From Bryum argenteum (lineage: Eukaryota; Streptophyta; Bryopsida; Bryales; Bryaceae): a stretch of 64,000 nt of DNA. Every line of letters begins with the position of its first letter. Within the stretch, counting starts at the first letter, position 1. The stretch lies in the NCBI GenBank assembly GCA_037043015.1, contig CM073322.1, positions 18,797,601-18,861,600 on the forward strand, given 5' to 3'. The translations under genes were made by a program, and so were the position numbers. Below, in pieces: positions 1-12,639 of the stretch. The notes under the pieces are model-generated. The model saw nothing but the letters and a program-made list of their open reading frames with translations. It was not told where the DNA came from and did no database searches.

Positions 1-3000
1 TTCATTATTCCACTGGCAGATACAGTGCAGCAGGAAGAAACTGCTACCTTTTGCCAGCCACCAGATCCTGTGGCCGCTACGTATTCAGTACTCTCGGTGG
101 AGAATCTCACTGAATACAATCATAAGGCTGCGAATGAGTCTTCTCCTAAATCTCATCTTCATGAAAATGACGCACCGGTTTGTAAAGTATCAGAAGTTGC
201 ACAGCACCAGGGGAATGTGGGAAAGTCAGGGGATAGCTCTGAAGACATTATTGAGGGTATTGTGCGGGAGATTTTGAGTGAAGAATTGCCTGAAGAGACT
301 TCGAAGATACCTTCTGTGCTCATGGATCATATCAACGAGAAAGGCTGTGTCGAGACGGACCCAGATCTTGGATCCTCAGCATTGCCTACATCTTTCTCGG
401 GTCTTTTCAAATCAGTACTTACACCTGAAAGCCCTTCATCTCAACTGGTAGAAGTAGCCAGCCAGCCAAATGGACCTTCGGCCGCCTCGTCTTCTGTTAC
501 CAGATTCTCGAGTCAAGTTTTCACAGATATGGTAAATACTACCACGAGGTTGATGCTTGATAATCTGAACAAATCACCTCCTAGGCTTGACCCACCTGGT
601 CTACTTCAAGTTGGGAATGCACCAGAAACAAGAAAGAGGTCGAAACCAAACACGGCTCTTGCTGCGATGAAAGCTCAGCCAGCGTCTCTGCCCATCCGAA
701 GTGCTCCTGATTCATCCTATCGAGAGGCACGGGTATCGTCTGCAGCAAATGCAGTCTCAGCAGCTGCTTTGGCTGCTAAAAGTGCTGTGCAAGCCGCCGA
801 GGCTTCATTCGAGGCGTTGGCAAACCTTGGTATCAATAATGGCAGCCTATACCAACAGAAGAATAGTTTTGTGAATCCACAGCCTTTGCAGGTACTAATC
901 TTCCAAATGCAAGTGTAGATGATGTAAGCAATGAAGTATCCAGGTGTTAGAAATCATCAAACGTAGAACTGGAGAATCTTTTATATACATCAACATCTTT
1001 GATTAAAGTAGTTATGAATGTAGAGAGAATTGGTCTATTTGTCTATTTTTTAACATCTGGACTTAATACCTGATAGTTTAATCATCGTGAACTTGTTGAA
1101 GTTGGATATCTTCGAGGCTTTGCAGAATACATGTCGTATTCTGGAGAGTCTGCTGGTATCCAATTTATGAGACCAAGCCTTACAAACGCATCCCTTAAAG
1201 TCGGACTTTTCTATAATAACATGTTCTGACGTGGTTGTTATTTTTACTTGATCAGCTTTGGATTCCTCGAAACACCGCTTTCTATGTGTTCAGATTTCGA
1301 TAACCTTGCATAAGAACAAACCAATCCAGGACTAAATGATATCATGTTCACTCGTGCAGGTGGCCTGTGGTAGCAGACCCGTGGCTGCAGGCGGGAAGAG
1401 ATCGTTTGAAGGTAATATACTTCAGGAGAAGAGCACTGAAAGATTCATTTTATTGCAATGGGCATCTAGGAGGGCGGTAACTCCATGGTAGATCGAGACA
1501 CGATGTATTCATGAAGTCAAAATCCCCTCCAAAATCTTGAGAGACCTTGAGTCATCATGCTGAGCTTGGAATCTGAGGAGAAAGGAATGGATTGAGAAGT
1601 CTAGAATTATGCTGAAGAAATATTGGATGAGCAAGCTGGAATCTATTTGGCACATACTATCGTGCACAGTTGCAACGAAGAAGAGAGTATATTGGATGAG
1701 GATGTTATTAAAGTTTTGAATCGTTCAATCGTCTCTCTGATTTGTGCTTATTGGTCTGTGCTTCCTTGATTGGTATGTCCTCTAGATCTTACGCCTCCAA
1801 ATGTTGAGCAAAATGGAAGCAAGAACGCGACAGGGGCATTGGATCTGATCAAAGTTGGTTCTGCTGTAGAGGTCAGAATCATTCAATGCACTACTATATA
1901 ATTATCCAAGAGATGGCTTCAGTCATATATACACTAGATTTTGATTACAGTGTCATAGGTAACTCTTGCAAAATTAGCAACACTTGGTTTGTTGGCCAGG
2001 AGCTTTTTTGCGTGGTAAAAGGAGGTAGATAAATATATCCTGCAATGAATATATTTTGCTTTGAGGGTTGTAGGTCATGCCTGAAGAAGCTGGCTTGCAA
2101 GGCGGGTGGTTTTTCGCGAAAGTTCTTTCAATGACATCCAGAAAAGCACTAGTGGTGTATGATGACTTGATGACAGACGATGGTTTGTAATCTTCTGCTT
2201 TTGAACGTTTTCCTTATTATTGATTCCAATTCGGTAGGTTGTAACTTTCTTGCACGAGTTAGGAAGATGTTCGTGCTCTTCTGGTGTGGCGTACTATCTC
2301 TAAGTTTCCTCTGCTACGTTTTCCGAATTGGACTAGTTGATCCTACATTTTCCTTTTATCCTTCTACATTGCACGAGATGAACTCCGCAACAAGAGATGA
2401 TACCTTCTATGTATAATATGAACGGGGCCACCAAGTGGCTAGCTTGCATGTCATTTGTTGGATCCTTCTGCTTAGGTTTGGAAATGAAGGATCCGTCGAT
2501 TAAAACCTTCTGATATGTCTATTGATCGTTGTGCAGGCCGCTCTCAACTGGAGGAATCCTTTCCACTTAATTGCTCTAGAGAAGAGGAATCGTTTGGGAT
2601 CACAGTGTTAGGTTCGGGGTGGATTCGTCCAGTGCACCCACTATCCAGTTCTCTGAAGCGTGGTCAATACGTGACAGCCAATGATAATTGGGTGGTTGGG
2701 GATCGAGTTGACGCTTTTGTCGAGGACGTGTAATTGTTTGAACCAACTCGGAATTATTCAAGAACATCCCGTCTCTATCGACCAAATTCACTTTGAGGTT
2801 CTACAGTTCTAGTGTAGTATTTGCAAATCGACATGTGCTTTTACCTGTCACCTATTTTACGGATCGTAAATCTCTTGTTCAGGTGGTGGGAAGCAATTAT
2901 CGAAGACCTTGATGAAGCTGATGAAACAAGGATCACTATCTTTTTTCCAGGTCAGCAGGCTCATTTTCGTATCTCTTACCATGCATGCATTTTTTGGCAA

Positions 3001-4286
3001 CCACGTGGTAAAATAAGTGGTGTTGGGTCTGTGGCTTATCCAAGTGTACGGTTTCCTACTACTACAGCGATCTCATTCTTATAGTAAGCTCAAGAGGGTA
3101 GAACTTTTATTTTTGTGAATCGCAGGAGTGTAAAACCTGGTAGATGAACCTTCATGCACAGTTCGTGATAGGAATGATGCGAACAACCCTGCTAGTTTAT
3201 CAGGTTCAAGAAAGTAGCTCTCCACGAATAAAATACGCAGTTGGTAATACTTAAGTAATCCTGGTAACGTGCGTCCCGCCACATGCATTACCTCCTGAAA
3301 TGGCCCTCGAGTGCAAAAGTGGATTTCTTATTCTTAATCTATTACCACGAATTTAGTACTTGATCATTTGGATTTATCATCAATCATGATGGGCCTGGAC
3401 AGGGGATGGCTCTACATCGGTTGTAAAAGCTTGGAATGTGAGGCCGTCCTTCGTCTGGAAGAAAGGTGTTTGGAGGCCATGCAGCGGAGATTCTGTGGAG
3501 CAGGTGCACTTTATGATCCTCCTAAATTTGCATTTCGTCTCACGACGATCTCTTAGCTAGTGCAGTGAAGTTGGGTTCAATTGTTGATGATGAATCTGGC
3601 TTTTATGACAGGCTTGTCCGCCTCCAAAAAGGCAGAAAACGTCCAGTAACATGGAGAGGGACTTGGGGAAGACCAAGGTGGCTGCTGCGGAAAAGCCCGT
3701 GCTGGCGCTTAAAAGCACTCCTGAGCCGCTTGCACCACCACGAACAACACGATCAGCAGCGAAAAGAGGCGATGAGAACGGCCTGGTTCTCTTCTCGAAA
3801 GAGAAGGAAACAAGGCAGGCTTTGGTTACTCCTGCGAGGGAAACAAGGAGTGCAGCTCGATCCAAGGCAAGCGTAGCTCATACAAAAACGCCCGTGAACA
3901 GCAGTACTACCCCTTCGACAAAGACGCGAGCTCCTTCCAGAGCTACACCAACTACTAGCACTCCGGCTACCAGGTCTCGGCAAACGGAAGTAGCTGCGAC
4001 CCCTAAACTGACATGGGACGTACGACGTCAATCTACTAGATTACAGCAAAAACAGACACCGCAAGACTTAGAAAAAGGGAAGACCCCCTCTTCAAGACTA
4101 TCCAAGAAAGCAGTGCTAGAGAAGAAAGTAGTGCTAGAGTCTACTCGAAGTACTCCGAGCAGAAAGACTCCATCCAGGAGATCAGCGGGAGAGAAAGCTT
4201 TGGCCATTGTACCAGTGCCTGAAACTCGATTACGAACTCGTTCACAGATGTCGCGAACTAAGAAGGTACTCAAGTCTAATCTATGA
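1..4286 (+). CDS. Agenet/Tudor-domain nuclear protein, 3' part (G2484-1-like)
   Basis: The 5' end lies outside the window. The frame is open from base 1 to a good donor at 891/892. Exons I can place are 1-891, about 1365-1412, one ending at 1871, 2074-2182, 2537-2729, 2883-2950, 3144-3203 and the last at 3612-4286. Joined by phase, 1840-2182 gives the first agenet/Tudor fold (KVGSAVEV, then GGWFFAKV, KALVVYDDL). 2537-2950 gives the linker IRPVHP and the second fold (VGDRVDAFVEDVWWEAIIED). The last exon begins with the conserved PPPKRQK and ends in a basic Ser/Thr/Arg-rich tail. The first exon has an Ala-rich coiled stretch (about 720-820) like the one before the agenet pair in Arabidopsis G2484-1. 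Plant agenet proteins are thought to bind chromatin or histone tails; the exact role is unknown. Exons between 892 and 1780, and between 3204 and 3611, are uncertain. Confidence 0.82.
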
Positions 4287-6977
4287 TCGATTACCAGAGT
4301 TTCTTTCACATTGAGCTTCCCGCTGTCTCGTTTACAAATTCTTTCTTAGTACGTTTCAGGCTGTGCAGAGATGTTTCAACATATTCTAAAATAGATTCAG
4401 TACTTTAGCACATTTGAGATTGAATTTTGTGTTAATGAAAGGCGAATCATATGGGCAAAGAAATGATCGCAGTTTTGGACTTGAATTGTGCAGAAATGAG
4501 TGGAAGGAGCTATCCTTAGTGCAAGTTGATCTCTTCAGGGAAAAGGTGAACCCCTTCCTATCATACGTTGAAGGTATGACGAGGAATGATACGTATCTTG
4601 TAGGAAGATGGTGTTTATAGGCAAGCCACCAGTACGGAACTCCTGACGATGAGTTCCGTGTATTTCATGATAGTGATTTGAGTCTCATTGTGGATATTTT
4701 AGCTCTGAGAATGACGACCACAGTAGGTGAAGGATCAACTGAACACTTGCGTGTAAATGATGTGTAGCATACAACAAACATAAATACAAACATACCAGCT
4801 TCTTGGAGACCACCCGGTGCATGATAGAATCCCTTTCTCGACTTCGAGAGAGAGTCTCAATTTGGCATGGAATGTCATGGTGTGACTGCAACTTCGTTAC
4901 GGTTACCCAATGGCAACGTTGTCAAGCGGACGCGGTAATGCACTGCGCAGACAGGGTTGTTGGCAGACAATCACGGAGCTTGCTTTACGCTTCAAATAAA
5001 GAGAAGCCGGGCCATTAGAGTCGAGTTGCCCCTTCTTGGACAAGAGGACAGGAACTGGACATTACGAATATTGTTTATATCTTGGTGGTGACGTTTTAGG
5101 AAAAATACAGAAAGTGAGTAAGCGCGCATAGTAAGGTTTCATGTAATTGGAGGTCAGAAGAGTTGCGGACGCTTAACGACCAGGAGTTCAGTACGTGCGT
5201 TGCATCCAGCGTTCATGAATCATGATATGCTCATTACGGGGCTGATGCCCATCGAGTGAACGGCGTTATTGTGTACTGGTCCCCACGGGTACGTCTACGT
5301 CTACCTTCCGTTAATATCGGTAGATGAATTTGGCTTCACATGGAAGTTGGCGCGCAACCTACTACGACTGATGTGTGCGCTACGGACACCCGGACATGCC
5401 AATTTGAGCGCTTACATAAAGCTACCTGAAGCCATCAAAAAAGAGCTACCTGCCAGCGGATTCGCAGAGGATTATTGAGCCTCCTACTACGATAAGCTGA
5501 CTCCCGCTTAATGTGAATAGACCTTCTACAGGTGCCAGCTTCACAACACAGGAAATCGTTGAGTAAATGCTGTGTACCATCTACTTACTGTCGCACTGAG
5601 TTTACCTCGTTAAAGTTCTCTATGTGCCGAGTTCAAGAAAATCAAGTATGTACGATGTCTATGCCAGCTCCAAATTCCGTGCCTTTCAAAAATAGACCAA
5701 CCAATTAGTCTGCAACATCCTCGAAATTCTGGGTTACATTCCCTGACCATGAGCGCAGGCAGGATAACTTCAGTCGGGAAGGACGGTAGCATTTTTCACG
5801 AGTAAGTACTTTCTGCTCTGAAACATTACTTTTAAATCATGACTGGCCTGGACATCGTCGAGTAAATCTTGGCTCATGATGAACTCTCGATTGTGGCAGC
5901 CAATTTCCACGTCATGAACATTCCCTGTGCTTGACCAGTCACATCCGCACCAAATTTTTTCGTTCTTTAGCCATGGTGAGGACTGTCAGGGTTGGTTGGT
6001 CGCACATGATTTTCATGGAGTGGCCTTCTCTCCGTCCTACTATGTCACATGATATCATTTCATGCTAACGTTTGGAGCTCTGCTCTCTATCAGGACCATA
6101 CCCAACTTGCAAGCGTACAACTTTACATAATGCTCTAATTCATCATCATACTATCGTCATCGGGCGTTTCTCTTACGATGTGGAGAAGAATGTGTATGTG
6201 GAGAATGTGGACAAGAATGTGGAGTAGCAAGAACCGGAGAAAGCGAATTAATCAATGCTTATGGAAAGAACAGAGTTTGTCAGACATGAGGCCGTGTGAC
6301 GATGATTGATATAGACATGACCGTACCTTCACAGGCGCGAAGTGCACTCAGTCTGAACTCCTGACCCCGGGATGTTGAGGATTTTTGTATCGTTCATTTA
6401 AGACAAAGCTGTATGGTCTCAAGGTTGAACACCCTCGGACTTGATAGAAGCTAGACGTGTGTTGTTTAGAGGCACTAGACTTCAATCCTTTTTTATTTCT
6501 TGCAGGTGTTATGGAAGGAGTATCGGAAGCCTTGCATGAGGTCATTTGGGGATTGTGTGACCAGTATCCGTCGTTAACCTCGGCTAATACGGACCAAAGA
6601 AGTAAGTCGCCCTTCAGTTTCTCTGATCATGTGTCGGCAGTATCATATGGTTGTGCACTATCTATATTATTCAATCTAGAGATGTCAGTATACAGTAACT
6701 GCTTGGCTTAGCAACTAATTGTAGAAAATTGATAATCATCACTTCTCTAATGCTTCTTCTATGGGACATTCGAAGCTACATTTTGCAATCCGGTCCTCTT
6801 TGCATATGATTCCAGTTCCATATGAATACTTGATAGATGAGCACTGTTTCAGCTCACTCTGAAGGCTGTTTGGCTGCCAAGTGCAGAGATGATGGCAAAT
6901 AATGAAGGATGAGCTCATCAGCAGCACTTTTTTCAGCTGAGGTGTAGCTTACGTATCGTAGTTTTGCGATCATCCCA
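4287..6977. other. Intergenic, possible 5' leader exon of the OPT gene
   Basis: I see no convincing gene in this 2.7 kb. A possible exon lies at about 6507-6601: it follows a consensus acceptor (ttcttgcag), opens with an ATG (MEGVSEALHEV) and stops at a strong GTAAGT donor. A second acceptor-like tract (tttttcag) ends at 6936, just upstream of the OPT start codon. This would fit a spliced 5' leader with a short upstream ORF, but no protein family supports it. Confidence 0.3.
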
Positions 6978-9684
6978 ATGACAGAAAACGATGTAAAGGC
7001 AAGAGTGGTAGCGACGAAGGCAGCGGAATCAGATGAAGGAGACTTCCGATCGCCGATTGAAGAAGTGCAGATGACGGTGGGCACAACTGACGACCCAAGC
7101 CTGCCGTGCATGACGTTTAGAACGATAACACTCGGGATCACGGCCAACATACTCCTCACAGTGATTAACACATTCTTTGGCTATCGGACGGAGCCGCTCC
7201 ATGTTTCAGCAATTGCTGTTCAGATCGCAGTCCTCCCAATAGGCCGCTTCATGGCCAAGGTGCTACCCAAGCGACCACTCATCGGCTTTCCGTTTGTTCC
7301 GTGGCGCTTCTCCCTTAACCCAGGGCCGTTTAACGTCAAGGAGCACGTTCTGATCACTATCTTCGCTAACACCGGTTCCAATGCAATGGGCACTATGTTG
7401 ATCAACGTTGTGAAAGCGTTTTACAAGCGACAGCTGGACTTCATACCAAGTCTTCTCTTCGTGCTGGCAACTCAGGTTAGGAAACCAAGAACCTTCCCCT
7501 CATTGTATTGACATGAGTTAGCTTGCAATTTTTGAAGAGATTGATATGGACATGGGCACCAGATTATGGGGTATGGATCTGCAGGGCTGTACCGCAAGTT
7601 CTTGGTTGAGCCGGCTCAGATGTGGTGGCCACACACCCTGGTAAATGTGTCCCTCTTTCGGACTCTGCATGAGATCGAAGAAAAACGGAGATTCTCACGT
7701 ATCCAATTTTTCAGCATCTGCCTCGGCGGTGGGTTCTCTCACCTGCTCAAGGTTCATTTAATATGTTTGTTCTTCTGCATTTCTGGCGTTATATATATGA
7801 AGGTGATGAATATTCAGTTCTGGACTGCCTTGCAGTGAGCTTCTCGTATTACATTCTCCCGGGGTACTTCTTCAGCTCCTTGACGACCGTTTCGGTGGCG
7901 TGCCTCCTGTGGCCCAGGTCCGTGACTGCGCAGCAAATAGGCTCGGGGCTCAGGGGCCTGGGCATTGGCTCCTTCTCTTTGGACTGGGCAACGATCTCAG
8001 CGTTTCGAGGAAGTCCTCTCGGAGTGCCCTTTTTCGCTCTCGCGAATGCCGCAGTAGGCTTCATCTTGTACCTGTACATTATTATACCTGTCGCGTACTG
8101 GGGCGTGAATTTATACGACGCCAGGAAGTATCCAATCTTCTCCAGCAGGTCATTTGCAGATTCTGGTGCTCCGTTTGACATCCATCGAGTTCTTACCTCG
8201 GACTTGACCTTGAACTTGGGAGCCTACGAAGCTTACAGCAAGCTGCATCTGAGCATTCTCTATGCCATGACTAATGCCATGGGCTTTGCCGTCCTTGGGG
8301 CGGCGCTTACGCATGTTATTCTCTTCCATGGCAAGTGAGTACGCCGCGAACCTCATCAGATCAGCCATATTCCTCTTGAACGTCTGTCATATAAATGAAT
8401 CGAGATTCCTTTTGAGGTCATGGCAGTCTTTGCATCCTTGCTTCATGTGTGATTGTCTTGTTAATTATGAATGAGGCTCGAGTGAGTGGTCTCAACTGCT
8501 TTTCATGTTATTGTAGAATGATAATTTGGTTCGTCATGGTTATTATTTGGCAGGGACATATTGCGACAGACAAGTTCAGCTATGAAGGATAAGACACAGG
8601 ACATTCACACGCGGCTAATGGAGCGCTACAAGCCTGTCCCACACTGGTGGTTTTTTGCGTTGCTGATTGTAGCCTTGGTTCTATCCACAGTAGGTGCAGA
8701 AGTCTTCAAAGACCAGTTGCAGCTACCGTGGTGGGGCGTTCTGATGGGGTTCGCCATAGCGACCTTTTTTGCGCTTCCATTTGGTGTTCTCGTAGCCACT
8801 GCAAACCAGGTAACACAGAGTGAATGTTACTCTTTCCTCATGAGATACAAATATCAGTCACCAATCCTGACCGGTTTCTTCTACAGGCACCAGGGATCAG
8901 CGTCCTTTCGGAAATGATAATGGGGTACATATTGCCTGGGAAGCCAGTGGCCAACATCTGCTTCCGAGTGTACGGGAGCAGCAACCTGATGCACACGATC
9001 CAATTCTTGAGCGATTTCAAGATGGGCCATTACATGAAGATCCCTCCTCGCACCATGTTCGTCGTGCAGGTCTGGGGCTCCACGCTCTCAGCGCTCGTAT
9101 GCTTGCTAACAGCATGGTACTTGCTAGAAACCATTCCCGACATTTGCAATCCAGCGCTTCTGCCACCAGGAAGCCCCTGGACATGCCCCAACGACAGCGT
9201 CCACTTCACAGCGTCGGTGATCTGGGGGCTTATCGGTCCAGCAAGGACATTTGGCCCCAAGGGCGTCTACAGCAAGCTCAACTGGTTCTTCTTGCTCGGG
9301 ATCTGCGCGCCAGTACCAGCCTTCATCGCAACCAAAGTGTTCCCCAACTTAACGTGGCTCAGATGGGTGAACACGCCCATTATTCTAATCGGCGGGCTCA
9401 CCATGCCTCCGGCATCTCCCGTGAACAACATCATGTGGCTGTCGGTTGGGATGTTCTTCAACGGCTTCATTTTCAGGCGGAAGAAAACGTGGTGGAAACG
9501 CTACAACTACCTCCTGTCTGCGGCTCTCGACGCTGGCACGGCGTTCATGGGAATCCTGCTGTGGCTTGTGTTCGATCAGGGCGTGGGTGTGCTGCCGTGG
9601 TGGGGGAATCAAGGTGATCACTGCCCCCTCGCTCACTGCCCCACTGCTGCTGGCATCTCCATCAAAGGATGCCCTCTCTTTTGA
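6978..9684 (+). CDS. OPT: Oligopeptide transporter (OPT family)
   Basis: Five exons join with matching phases: 6978-7475, 7563-7728, 7836-8334, 8554-8809 and 8887-9684, giving 738 aa, the usual OPT length. The protein starts with an acidic cytosolic tail and SPIEEV, then shows the family signatures: NPGPFNVKEHVLITIFAN near residue 110, SVTAQQIGSGLRGLG near 250, DIHTRLMERYK before the middle loop, and KIPPRTMFVVQ near 500. It ends CPTAAGISIKGCPLF, the typical OPT terminus. About 14-16 hydrophobic segments are expected. The family carries short peptides such as glutathione, or metal chelates, with protons across the plasma membrane; the substrate cannot be read here. The third exon is joined by a GTGGGT donor at 7729 rather than by read-through, because only this gives the conserved SFSYYILPGY. 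Confidence 0.95.
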
Positions 9685-10070
9685 CCACAAGCAAGCATCC
9701 GACACTTGTTGTCCCGACACATATTAGCGTATCAATATCTATTCATACATCGGAACGATTGCATGTATCCAATAATCAATGATGGTTTGCCCGTTAAGCA
9801 AAGTGTACGCGTGCATGGGATGGAATTCCACCCAAACTCATCATGTGGATTAAATTTGACAGCATCTTCATCGCTGCAATATTTGATTTTTTCCAACAAT
9901 ACTAACTTACACGGAAGCCGGCTTCCTTTCAGCTTTGACTAGAGCTTTCTAGTGTCAAAGTCACAGTGACTAGTTCTCCAATTGGAGCCACAAGGAATAG
10001 CTCTTGTTCTAAGTGGGCTGAAAGCTACCTTCTGAGTGTTCACTTTAAGGCTGGAAAGCGGGAAACATGT
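9685..10070. other. Intergenic, convergent gene ends
   Basis: The OPT gene (+) and the dirigent gene (-) end toward each other here. The stretch is AT-rich and should hold both 3' UTRs. I see no further gene. Confidence 0.5.
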
Positions 10071-10845
10071 TCAGCATTTACATTTGGTGAGGTAGAGGTC
10101 CCACTTGTAGACATAGCGGGGAGGGGCGAAGGCTTCAGGCACAGCATAGCCCAAAGCGTAGCCATGGTAACCACGGAGGCCTCCAGTGCCGCCGGTGACG
10201 ATGGTCTCCCATCCGGTGACAGGGAACGCGAAGGTGCCGGTCATGGTGATGCTGGAGCCATTATAGGGCGAGTTCTCGTTGTAAATGTGCTGCGAGGAGA
10301 GCTGCAAGCCTCCAGTGGCGAGTCCTCCTTTGGTGGTGACGGCTCCGTAGCCCGTGATCTTGCCCCACAGCGGGCTGTCTGCCCCGGTTCCTGTTGTTAG
10401 TGGATGCTCGAATGTGAAGATCGATCCCCATCCTGTCTGTGAGAAGTTGCCTTGCCCCGTTCCTGCTGCCGGCAACAGTGTGGCGTCCGGTGGCTGCGGG
10501 TACCCTCGCGTCTCTTGCACGTAGTACGAAAGGTGCAAATCCGGGCACGAAGATTCAGCTGCAAGCACCAAATAATACTGATCCTGTTAGCATGGACGAT
10601 CCGAATACTGATACACTTGCATAGCATGGTGGAGATACAAGGTCGGCTTGACTTCTCCATCGCAGAAACAACATTGGGTTTGCACTTCAAGGCAAAAGGA
10701 TACAATCCAAAGTAGAGGTGGATCACATTCGACTGTCCACAAGGTTCTGGAGATTCAAGAGAAGCTTACCCATGACCAGTTTCTGCACGATAACGCTACC
10801 AAGGCATACTAGGACGCACAGGGTAATGTAATAGTAAGCCCCCAT
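10071..10845 (-). CDS. DIR: Secreted dirigent protein
   Basis: Two exons, 10845-10770 and 10558-10071, join in phase 1 to encode 187 aa, the normal dirigent length. Exon 1 is almost exactly a signal peptide (MGAYYYITLCVLVCLGSVIV). Exon 2 encodes the eight-stranded dirigent barrel: LHLSYYVQETRG at the start, the FEHPLTTG loop, SPLWGKITGYGAV, SPYNGSSITMTGTF and the C-terminal VTGGTGGLRGYHGYALGYA. The protein should act in the apoplast. Dirigent proteins steer stereoselective coupling of phenoxy radicals in lignan or related phenolic synthesis without their own oxidase. Cysteines near the start of the mature chain and at the very end (KCKC) could pair, as in known dirigents. The precise product is unknown. 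Confidence 0.9.
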
Positions 10846-10886
10846 GGTTGATCTCGAACCCTCTGAATTTTCAGTAAGCAAAGCAA

Positions 10887-10984
10887 GTGATGCAGAGCTC
10901 TCACGGAACTCAAGGAGTGATGTAGAGCTCTCACTAGTTGGAACTCAAGGAGTGATGTAGAGCTCTCACTTGTCTGGACTCAAA
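10887..10984. repeat. Short tandem repeat upstream of the dirigent gene
   Basis: Three imperfect copies of a 30-35 bp unit that begins GTGATGTAGAGCTCTCAC and ends GGAACTCAAGGA, at about 10887, 10917 and 10952. They start 40 bases upstream of the dirigent start codon, so they lie in its promoter or 5' leader. Each unit holds the palindrome GAGCTC. Confidence 0.8.
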
Positions 10985-12639
10985 TGCCAGGAACTATCAG
11001 CGCAATTCCTAAAGAACGTCCTGCAGATTGGTTAAAGAGACAGAGGATAATATTTCTTATGATATTTAAGCGTTGAATGGCCTCTGGCAAAGATATTTCC
11101 ATGAGAAAAGCATGTGTCCGATACCGACCAGGTTCTAGGAAAATAGTGCTTTTTCTATAGATACGAGATTGATTTGTGCCGTTGGATTGTAGATCGGAAG
11201 GAGCAGGGATGGTCATATTTCGAAATTGATGGATGCGTCAGATTCGGTTGAATGCAGCCAGGCAGGCTTGTTCTTGTGTAGCGCAAGCTTTTGCTTCTGT
11301 GATAAACGTGCCACCGTCTTGAAATTAGGAAAAAGTAGATACACAAGAAATAGGTGGTGAAAGGTTGACTCACATAAAAGTGAATTCAATCAACTTCAAG
11401 ATTGTAACTTGATTATTTCGTGGTTTAAATTGGGTACTGACATAGAAAATGAAAAAAAGTCAACAAGATGCTCAACAATGACATCACATGTACAAACTTG
11501 TACGAATATCACATTTCAATTGTTTGTCATTCCAAATTTGGGGGAAATAGAAAATGAGCAAGGAGAGAAGAAGATGCCTAATTATCCACAATGACATGTG
11601 GATCATGCCAAATTTGGAGCAATGAGCTTCCACACGATTGTGCGTCATCCTCAAACTTGGGCTTAAAATGGAGAGAAACCACAAATGTGAAAGGAATCAC
11701 CAAGATGCTCAACACTTAACGCATGATGCATGTGTAGTAGGAGTATGCGGTAAATCTCTAAATTTTTGTTCAGATTCTTAAATATTCCCCCGCGACATGA
11801 CCTCACTTTCAAAGACGAGTTAATGTACCGGGAGAATCTACGAGAGGCTTCGATATTGGTACATAAATCCTCTCCGAAACTGAACATTGAATATGATGAT
11901 GAACAAGTATTTTTGTGTCTGCTCAAAACATTCTTGAGAACTTGGAATTGATACAAAACTCTTTGTTATACCACACAATGCTTTCAATATTACCAGAGCA
12001 TCTCTGCCCCAGGTGAGGTAACAGTGCATCTCTGCCCCAGGCGAGGTAACAGTGCATCTCTGCCCCAGGTGAGGTAGAGGAATGATAAAAGGAATGCCCA
12101 TGCCGTGGTTTGCATCTTCAAAAGTCAATCAAAATGTATATCTATGGAGAGGGTAAAGTGGAGTTTCATAAAAAACCTTCCTTGCAACTACGACATTTAA
12201 GCACAACTGGGAAGCAATAGTCAAAATGGATGTTGATAAATACAACATACCGTCCACAAAGAGCAACGAAAAGTTTCCTCAAAAGCACTGAAATCGTGAA
12301 AAGCGTGGAGGAAGAGTGCTTTCGAAAAATTCGTACTCACCGATGCGAACAGACCGTTATGTATTTAAAGTGGAATATGTAACAATACTGCCAAAATCAT
12401 TCTCCAGATTCTTCTCATACGCCTTTTCAGTACAAGAATTATTTCAATATGGTACTCAGATCCAAAAGGAACACTAATGTATGCACAACACCTCTTTGAA
12501 CACTAAACCCTAAATTCTACGCTTTCAAAGTCCCTGGGTTTGATAAGCAAGGGATTTGTGTTGACAGTGGCAATTGGCCACAAACACAACTTTGGTTGTA
12601 AGGTGTAAACAAATGATTGTGTAAGTAAAAAAGAATGAG
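10985..12639. other. Intergenic, AT-rich
   Basis: No gene is supported between the dirigent and SUMT genes apart from the minisatellite listed separately. Short phrases such as AAGATGCTCAACA recur near 11466 and 11701, which hints at old duplicated repeat material. Confidence 0.5.
11999..12076. repeat. 28-bp minisatellite, 2.8 copies
   Basis: The unit reads CATCTCTGCCCCAGGTGAGG then TAACAGTG. Copies begin at 11999, 12027 and 12055 and differ by a single T/C. It is GC-rich against an AT-rich background. Confidence 0.9.

Noticed and set aside
7763-7835. Read-through of the OPT gene across 7729-7835
   Set aside because: It gives sequence foreign to the family; splicing from GTGGGT at 7729 to 7836 restores the conserved segment.
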